NCBI GenBank assembly: GCA_033961575.1
Contig: CM066729.1
Coordinates: 96,971,001-97,035,000 of the forward strand
Length of the DNA: 64,000 nucleotides
Direction of reading: 5' to 3'
From: Aselliscus stoliczkanus
Taxonomy: Eukaryota; Chordata; Mammalia; Chiroptera; Hipposideridae
In this document: positions 58,176 to 64,000 of the stretch, in pieces
How positions within the stretch are numbered: the first letter of the stretch is position 1
Layout of the letters: each line of letters opens with the position of its first letter
Made by a program: the position numbers and the translations under genes
The notes under the pieces: generated by a model
What the model was told of the DNA's origin: nothing
The model's database searches: none
The model's input: the letters and a program-made list of their open reading frames with translations, nothing else

Positions 58176-58184
58176 CTGTATTAT

Positions 58185-58516
58185 TAAAATTTATTGGGGT
58201 GACAATGCTTAGTAAAATAAAATAGGTTTCATGTACACAATTCTGTAATACATCATCTGTATATCATATTTTGTGTTCATCACCCAAAGTCAGTTCTCTT
58301 TCCATCACTGTATATCTGACCTCATTTACCCTCATCTCCCACCCTTCTCCCCTCTTACCCTCTGGTAACCACGAAACTATTGTCTGTGTCTATGAGTTTT
58401 TGTTTCTTTGTTTGTTTGTCTTGTTCCTTTATTGCCTTCAGTTTTATATCCCACATATCAGTGAAGTTATATGGCTCTCGACTTTTTCTGTCTGATTTAT
58501 TTTGCTTAGCATAATA
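58185..58516 (-). mobile_element. L1 3' end, 3' part of an inverted L1
   Basis: Antisense ATTTATTGGGGTGACAATGC, TTCTGTAATACATCATCTG, CCCTCTGGTAACCACGAAAC and TATGGCTCTCGACTTTTTC belong to an L1 3' UTR and ORF2 end of another subfamily than copies A-C. It adjoins an oppositely oriented ORF2 piece at 58517. Confidence 0.8.
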
Positions 58517-59060
58517 ATCATATGATTATATCAATAGATGCAGAAAAAGCATTTGACAAGATACAACACCCATTTATGATGAAAACAATAAAATGGGTGT
58601 AGAAGGAAAACACCTTAATATAATAAAGGCCATATACGACAGACCCTCAGCTAATATTCTAATTAACAGTGAAACCCTGAAACCCTTCGCTCTACATTCA
58701 GGAACAAGACAGGGTGCATCCCCACAGCTATTCAACATAGTATTGGAAGGCCTAGCCAGAGCAATCAGGCAAGAGAAAAGAATAAGAAGCATTCAGATTG
58801 GGAATGAAGAAGTTAAGTTGTCACTTTTTGCAGATGATATGATGCTATATATAGAAAACTAAAGATTCCACCAAAAACCTATTAGAAACAATGAACAAAT
58901 ATAGTAAAGTTGTCTGCTACAAAATCAATGTACAAAGATATCCATTGCATTCCTATATACTAACAATGAAATATCAGAAAAAGAAATTTTTAAGAAACCA
59001 GTTCCTTTTGCAAGTGCAACAAAAAAGAATAAAATAACTAGGAATAAACTTGACTAAGGA
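58517..59060 (+). pseudogene. L1 ORF2 RT fragment, inverted 5' part
   Basis: Starts in the RT domain ([17 protein letters not shown]), then [19 protein letters not shown] and [14 protein letters not shown], so the FADD catalytic motif is kept, while the CPLSPLL stretch is partly deleted. A stop and frame changes follow after 58860. It ends at GGAATAAACTTGACTAAGGA. Its orientation is opposite to the adjoining 3' end, as twin priming produces. Confidence 0.85.
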
Positions 59061-59740
59061 TATTTTTGGTTTTATTGAAAAGGAAGTGATATGCTCACTG
59101 TATAAGTTTAAGGTGGACAACATGATGATATGACTCATGTATATCATGTAGAGATTACCACAATAGTTTCAACTAATATCCATCTTCTTATATAGATACA
59201 ATAAAAAGAAAGAAAGAAGGAAAAGAAAGGGGAAAAATATTTTCTCCTGTAATGAGAACTCTTAGGATTTACTCTCTTAACAACTTTCCTATACATCATA
59301 CGGCAGTGTCAGTAATAGTCAGCATGTTGTACATTACATCCCTAAAATTTATCTTATGACTTGAACTTTGTACCTTTTGACTACCTTCCTCAATTTCCCC
59401 TTCCCCAGCACTCCATCTCTGGTAACCACAAGTCTGATCTCTTTTTCTATGAGTTTGTTTTCTTTTGTTTCTTAAATTCCACATATAAGTGAGATCATGT
59501 CTTTGTCTTATTTCACTTAGCATAATGCCTTCAGTTTGACTCATGTTGTCTCAAATGGTAGGAGTTCCTTTTTTTGTGGGGGGGCACTGAATAATATTCC
59601 ATTATATTTATACACTCATCTTATTTATACACTCATCCCTTGGTGGAGACTTAGGTTGTTTCCATATCTTGGCTACTGCAAATAATGCTGCTATGGGGGT
59701 ACAGATCATAAACATTACGAAGTATCTCTAGATTCTTTAA
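59061..59740 (-). mobile_element. Older L1 3' end, antisense
   Basis: 3' UTR and ORF2 end phrases in antisense (CCAGCACTCCATCTCTGG, TTCCACATATAAGTGAGATC, GAATAATATTCCATTATATT, GTTTCCATATCTTGGCTACTG). More diverged than its neighbours. Confidence 0.8.
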
Positions 59741-59863
59741 AAATCTAAAAATATACAGAAATGTAAGAGATGCAGTTATGCCCATGTAAGGTATGTAATA
59801 GGTAATAAGCTGGTTCTATTTTTCTTCTTTATTAGTTATACACTATAACCTTCCTTTGAAGTA

Positions 59864-59898
<35 letters not shown>

Positions 59899-60496
59899 TG
59901 TGTGTACATGAAAAAATAGACCATGTTTGGCAGAAGTACTCTTCTTGAATTGACAATTGACATTAAAGGAATAAGAACAGTATTTCCTGTACAAATGATG
60001 AAGAATAATACCATTTATTCCCATATTGACTATTGTTAGATGGATCTGATATATGATTCTAGCAACTTACGAGGAAGAATTGTGTCCATAACCTGTCTCC
60101 ATTAATGCTCACCTCCTGTGATCCATATCTTGGTGAATTAATCAGCTAGGTTAAAATCAGTAAGAGCAGAAATTGGAGAAAGCCTATGATTGTATTGGAA
60201 ATTGTATGCTGTTATTCATGTATCACGTGAGGCAGCTACTGCCATTGTTCAAAGGCTGCTCTTTTTTACTTTTTTAATTGTAGAAAGTATACGAGGTATG
60301 TCAATTTTTGAACTAAAAATGCTAATGACTAAGGTATAAAAATTAGTACATTGGAGTGTTTCCCTCCAATGAAAATAAGGTTTTGAAGAGTGATGTTATC
60401 TATTCTCAATGCCCTTAGGAATTTGTATGTTTAAGTAAAGATATAGTATTATTATTTATTGGATAGAAGCTCTAGCAGAATATACAATGCCTAAAG
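59741..60496. other. TG microsatellite and unassigned sequence
   Basis: (TG)n with small interruptions at 59864-59905. Remainder unassigned. Confidence 0.55.
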
Positions 60497-60511
60497 CAGG
60501 CATTTACTTTT

Positions 60512-60663
60512 TTTATTTTTTTTTATTTTTTTAGCTGAGCCATCCTGCCACCTGTTGGCAGCTCAACGGCAACTCAGCTCGGGCTGGCATCGAACTACCA
60601 TTGCTCAGAGCTCAGCTCGCACTCTTGAGCGAGCTCTTAACCAACTGAGCCACTCGGCCAGTC
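60512..60663 (-). mobile_element. Type C tRNA-derived SINE
   Basis: Long T/A tail, TTAGCTGAGCCATCCTGCC, ACTGAGCCACTCGGCCAG. The duplication caggcatttactttt occurs from 60497 and from 60664. The least diverged type C copy, useful as a reference. Confidence 0.95.
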
Positions 60664-60679
60664 CAGGCATTTACTTTTA

Positions 60680-61936
60680 AAAAAGAAAATTACAATTCCT
60701 TTGATTGGTCCATGCTTTTCAAAATGTTTAGTATAGAAAAGTCCTTAAGTTTGAATTTTAAAATAGTGTTAGGATAAAAGTGAATTATATATGCAGTAAC
60801 ACCATAATACAAGAATAAACTATTCATGTTTTACTTCCAGTAGGCACACAGATATAATTTAATCAAAATATATTATAATATAACGTACTGTTCTTGATTA
60901 AGTGAAGATCTGTTTTTCATGAGTTTGAATGATATCCTTTGTTTCTCTCATTGTCTATGAAAATTCTATAAGTGAGGTCCTTATTTGTATTTGAAGGAAT
61001 CAAGAGAAAGCCCAGTGTCCATGGAATAAGTCTACCAAATCTCAAAGACTCCATATCTCCTTTGAAAGGGGTTTAGGCTTTAAACATGCACTTTTTCTTA
61101 CTCCCCACCTTTCTGGTATTATCTGCCACACAGCAGCAACACTAAGATGATTATAGCCTTTATACTTCTTGGCACCATTTATCCAGATTCCAGTCCCTAC
61201 CTTTGTTTCACTCTGTAAGTGCCATATGGCATTACATTTTCTTATTCTTCTCCTACCTGCCACTCATTTCCAACTGCTGGATTCCTTTCATTGTCACCTC
61301 TGGCACTTATTTCCCATGGTTAACAATACTCTCTGTATAATCAACTGCTTCTTTAAAAGATCATTTGGCTTTCTAGCTGGAATTGGAATGTGGATATTCC
61401 TGGGGTCATTAAAACAGGCTGTTTGTCCTCAACCCCTACACCTCTCATAACAATGAGCTTGGAGATGATGTAAGGGTCCTTTTGGCTGGTTTTTGTTTTT
61501 TGTTTTTGTTTTTTGGGGCACTTTTAAAGCTTTTCCTATCCATGTTTTTGAATCACATGTGTCCATAGCAGCTATGACTCTTTTATCAGTTATCTGTCAG
61601 TCCTCCTCCTCTCTTGAAGATTTTAGCAATTTACTGTAGGTCTGTTTTATTCTGATCCACCTCTACCCTTAGCAATTTGGGAATAGGCATAAGTAAGGCA
61701 CTCTTCTGACAGACTGTCCTCTCAACTTCTTGAACTTCTATCCTGCAAAGCTCTAGCTTGTGCAACATGCAACTACTATCTTCCTGTCATTACCAATAAC
61801 TAATTCAATAACTTCAACCTTCAAGGATCTCTCAGTTTCTGGCCACCATTTGTGCCATTTCTATCTCACTTTCTCTGTTATCTCAAAACCATAAAGTCAT
61901 TGACCCTCAGGGACCTCAGAATCTTACTTTTAAAAT
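60680..61936. other. Unassigned, pyrimidine-skewed sequence
   Basis: From about 61040 the plus strand is rich in C and T (CTTCT, CCTCC, CTTCC words) with no gene. It could be an old LTR or DNA element that I cannot name. Confidence 0.4.
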
Positions 61937-61948
61937 GTTTTACCCTCT

Positions 61949-62060
61949 GGGCCAGCCGAGTGGCGCGGTGGTTAAGAGCTGGCTTGGGATGCTAGTGGCC
62001 CCGGTTCAGATCCCACATATGAGGACCAGTGACACTGCCCTCTAAAAAGAAAAAAAAAAA
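61949..62060 (+). mobile_element. Short tRNA-derived SINE
   Basis: GGGCCAGCCGAGTGGCGCGG head, GGTTCAGATCCC B box, end CACTGCCCTCTAAAAAG. It keeps the CTCTA of the long form before the tail. The duplication gttttaccctct and gtttcaccctct flanks it. Confidence 0.95.
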
Positions 62061-62074
62061 GTGTTTCACCCTCT

Positions 62075-62569
62075 GCATCCTCATGCATTTCTTCCCTCTT
62101 TCCCTTGGTTATTTTCTGTGGTACATCTTTACAATGCATATACTCTCCTTTGCCTCTTTCTCCCTTACACAAAAACTGGAGCCAGTGGTAAGTACAACTG
62201 TCCCCCTCTTTGTATCAGTTGAATGTGACTGGAAAAAACATACAATTCAATTAATTGTGTCCCATTTATGGTTGTTAATATAAATTAGGCATTTTATACA
62301 GATCAAAAATCGTAATTATTTTTCTAGTTCATTTACCCCATTTTTCTGTTCTATTTCATGTATTTTCCCATCTTATCAAATGCTTCATACCCTTCTTCAA
62401 CCTCAGATGGTAATCTTGTTGCTTATGAAACAATCAGGAGAAAATTTCCCCTAGCGCTCACCAGCACATCTACACATGTTCTAGCATCTGTTTCTTGGTT
62501 CTTTGGCATTCTTTCTGTTAAACAGATGACCTAACCATGCATGGTAGTCATTAATACTGCTTTCCAAGG
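62075..62569. other. Unassigned sequence
   Basis: No gene or repeat recognised. Confidence 0.5.
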
Positions 62570-62950
62570 ATTCAGTTATTTCTCCCTGAGGCACATGGTG
62601 ACACTGCATTACCCTTAGAGATGGGTGGGTCCAGGAGTTAGTTCTGGCCAGTGAACTGAGAATGAAAATAGGTGTTGCTTTTAGACCAGACCAATTAATG
62701 AGAATGGTGATCCTCAGAGATCTCTTTATGATTTGGAGAGAAGTAATGTTCTTCATAATGATTGTTGTGTGTGTGTAGTCATGACGAAGACACAACCTCT
62801 AGCCAACTAATGTTAAACATATAGCATAGACCAATAAATAAATAAATAAATAAACAAACAAACAAATAAACAAATAAATAAACCTATTCATTTTAAGCCA
62901 CTAGAATTTGGGGGACTTTAAAAGCATAATCTATGTTGAACTGATTCATG
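62570..62950 (+). mobile_element. MaLR-type solo LTR
   Basis: GGAGTTAGTTCTGGCCAGTGA, then at the 3' end TTTTAAGCCACTAGAATTTG, are common to MLT1-related LTRs. The AATAAA position has become a tetranucleotide repeat (62832-62882). No coding interior. Confidence 0.5.
62832..62882. repeat. (AAAT)n-(AAAC)n microsatellite
   Basis: AAATA units switch to AAACA and back. Confidence 0.95.
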
Positions 62951-63640
62951 TTCTTTTTCTAATGGGAAACACAGCATTATTTTATATCTTACTCTATTAC
63001 ACTCAAGAACATTGCAAAATTCCCCTTGATATGCTGCACTATTTTTTTTTCACCTTTCCTTACAAATGACTTATTCCCACAACATCTGCAGTTTATGTTA
63101 GAAAACTCTTTTATATTTTTTTTGTTTCTCCTTCTTGAAAGATATCTCCAAAGGGTATCGAATTCTAAGTCAATAGTGATGTTTTCTCAGCATATTGAAA
63201 ATATGGTTCCACTTTCATCTGGCTTCCTTTTTTGCTGCTGTGGTATCAACAGTCAGGTTATCATTCTTTAAAGGTAATTTGTCTTTCATTTCTGGCAAGT
63301 GTTAAGAATTGTTTCACTTTAGTGTACTGAGGTATCACCCCAATAATGCAAAGTTTGAATTACTTTTTTAAATTAGTTAGAAATTTTTTATATTTTTTGT
63401 ATCTCCATCATTTCTGAAAACATTTCAAGCTATTTCACTTTAAAACAATACCTTAGTCCTAATTTCTTCCTCTTGATTTGAAACTCCAAAAAGATTTACT
63501 GTATATTCCCATACTCTGACTATCCTATTGACATACATTTATGTTTTCCAAATCTTTGTATTTTGATTTGGATAATGTACTTTGTATAATGGTTATTATC
63601 CTTTGGTACTTTCTTTTGCTATGTCTTTTCTGTTTTCAAA
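62951..63640 (-). mobile_element. Old L1/HAL1-like ORF1 region
   Basis: From about 63100, antisense words TTCTCAGCATATTGAAAATA, CATCTGGCTTCCTTTTTTGC, TCTTTAAAGGTAATTTGTC and TCATTTCTGGCAAG follow the ORF1 region of old L1/HAL1. 62951-63100 is unassigned. Confidence 0.5.
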
Positions 63641-63658
63641 TGTGTTTTTAATTTCAGT

Positions 63659-63717
63659 GGATATATATATATATATATATATCCATATATATATACATAT
63701 ATGGATATATATATGTA
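63659..63717. repeat. Palindromic (TA)n repeat
   Basis: TA runs broken by CC and GG pairs so that GG(AT)nCC and CC(AT)n...GG segments are self-complementary. Confidence 0.93.
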
Positions 63718-63905
63718 TTTTTTAACCTTTAGAAGTTTTATGTGGGTTTTAGAAACCTTGGTAATTCTATATTTTTCTATACTGTTTTTAACATTTTCAT
63801 ATTTCATATTTTTAATATTTTCTATATCTTAAAAATATTAAAATTCTTTCTGATAATCCAATATCTGAGGTTTCTGCTCATTCTCAATCATGGTGCCTTC
63901 AGTCC

Positions 63906-63907
<2 letters not shown>

Positions 63908-63945
<38 letters not shown>
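63908..63945. repeat. (TG)n microsatellite
   Basis: Pure TG run of about 18 units near the window end. Confidence 0.96.
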
Positions 63946-63947
<2 letters not shown>

Positions 63948-64000
63948 AATTTTAGGACTGTTTGTTTAAATTTATTTAGTTTTTTAATGAAAATCCTTTG

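Overview
This window is non-coding mammalian nuclear DNA: AT-rich, packed with interspersed repeats, and without any open reading frame that looks like a host gene. The repeat content (L1 LINEs with ORF1/ORF2, L2, MIR, Tigger1, MLT1-type LTRs) is that of a placental mammal. Three tRNA-derived SINE types with GGCCGGCCGAGTGG-like heads dominate. The longest ends in a C-rich tail with CCAATAAAATCTTT, which resembles SINEs I associate with Yinpterochiroptera (fruit, horseshoe, leaf-nosed and false vampire bats). A bat of that group is my best guess, but it is an inference from repeat flavour, not from any gene.

Layout. 1-1900: end of a short SINE, a TA repeat and unassigned sequence. 1.9-5.1 kb: a young 5'-truncated L1 that appears to have carried 0.6 kb of 3' flank with it. 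6.0-9.0 kb: a complete but decayed Tigger1 DNA transposon with two SINEs inserted. 9-16 kb: mostly unassigned, with MIR and three L2 3' ends. 16.2-19.85 kb: antisense L1 copy A, internally deleted. 19.9-31.7 kb: unassigned sequence with short and long SINEs, hAT-like fragments and an MLT1-like LTR. 31.7-34.9 kb: a 3.2-kb stretch with no recognisable repeat, in which conserved regulatory sequence is plausible. 34.9-50.3 kb: an LTR, SINEs, a mariner-type MITE, MIR and old L1 fragments. 50.9-53.6 kb: antisense L1 copy C with a different internal deletion and a mariner remnant. 57-59.7 kb: L1 copy B, with the same deletion as copy A, next to an L1 with an inverted 5' part. 60-64 kb: SINEs, an LTR, a HAL1/L1-like fragment and microsatellites.

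There is no operon-like or pathway-like gene set here; the relationships are those between mobile elements. L1 supplies the reverse transcriptase that SINEs use, and most SINE copies here are flanked by target-site duplications (TSDs) of the L1 type. The most notable points are the L1 3' transduction, the internal deletion shared by two L1 loci, the split of one SINE lineage into a short form and a long form carrying a polyadenylation signal and terminator, repeated insertion at one target site, and a mariner remnant that still reads in frame to its transposase stop.
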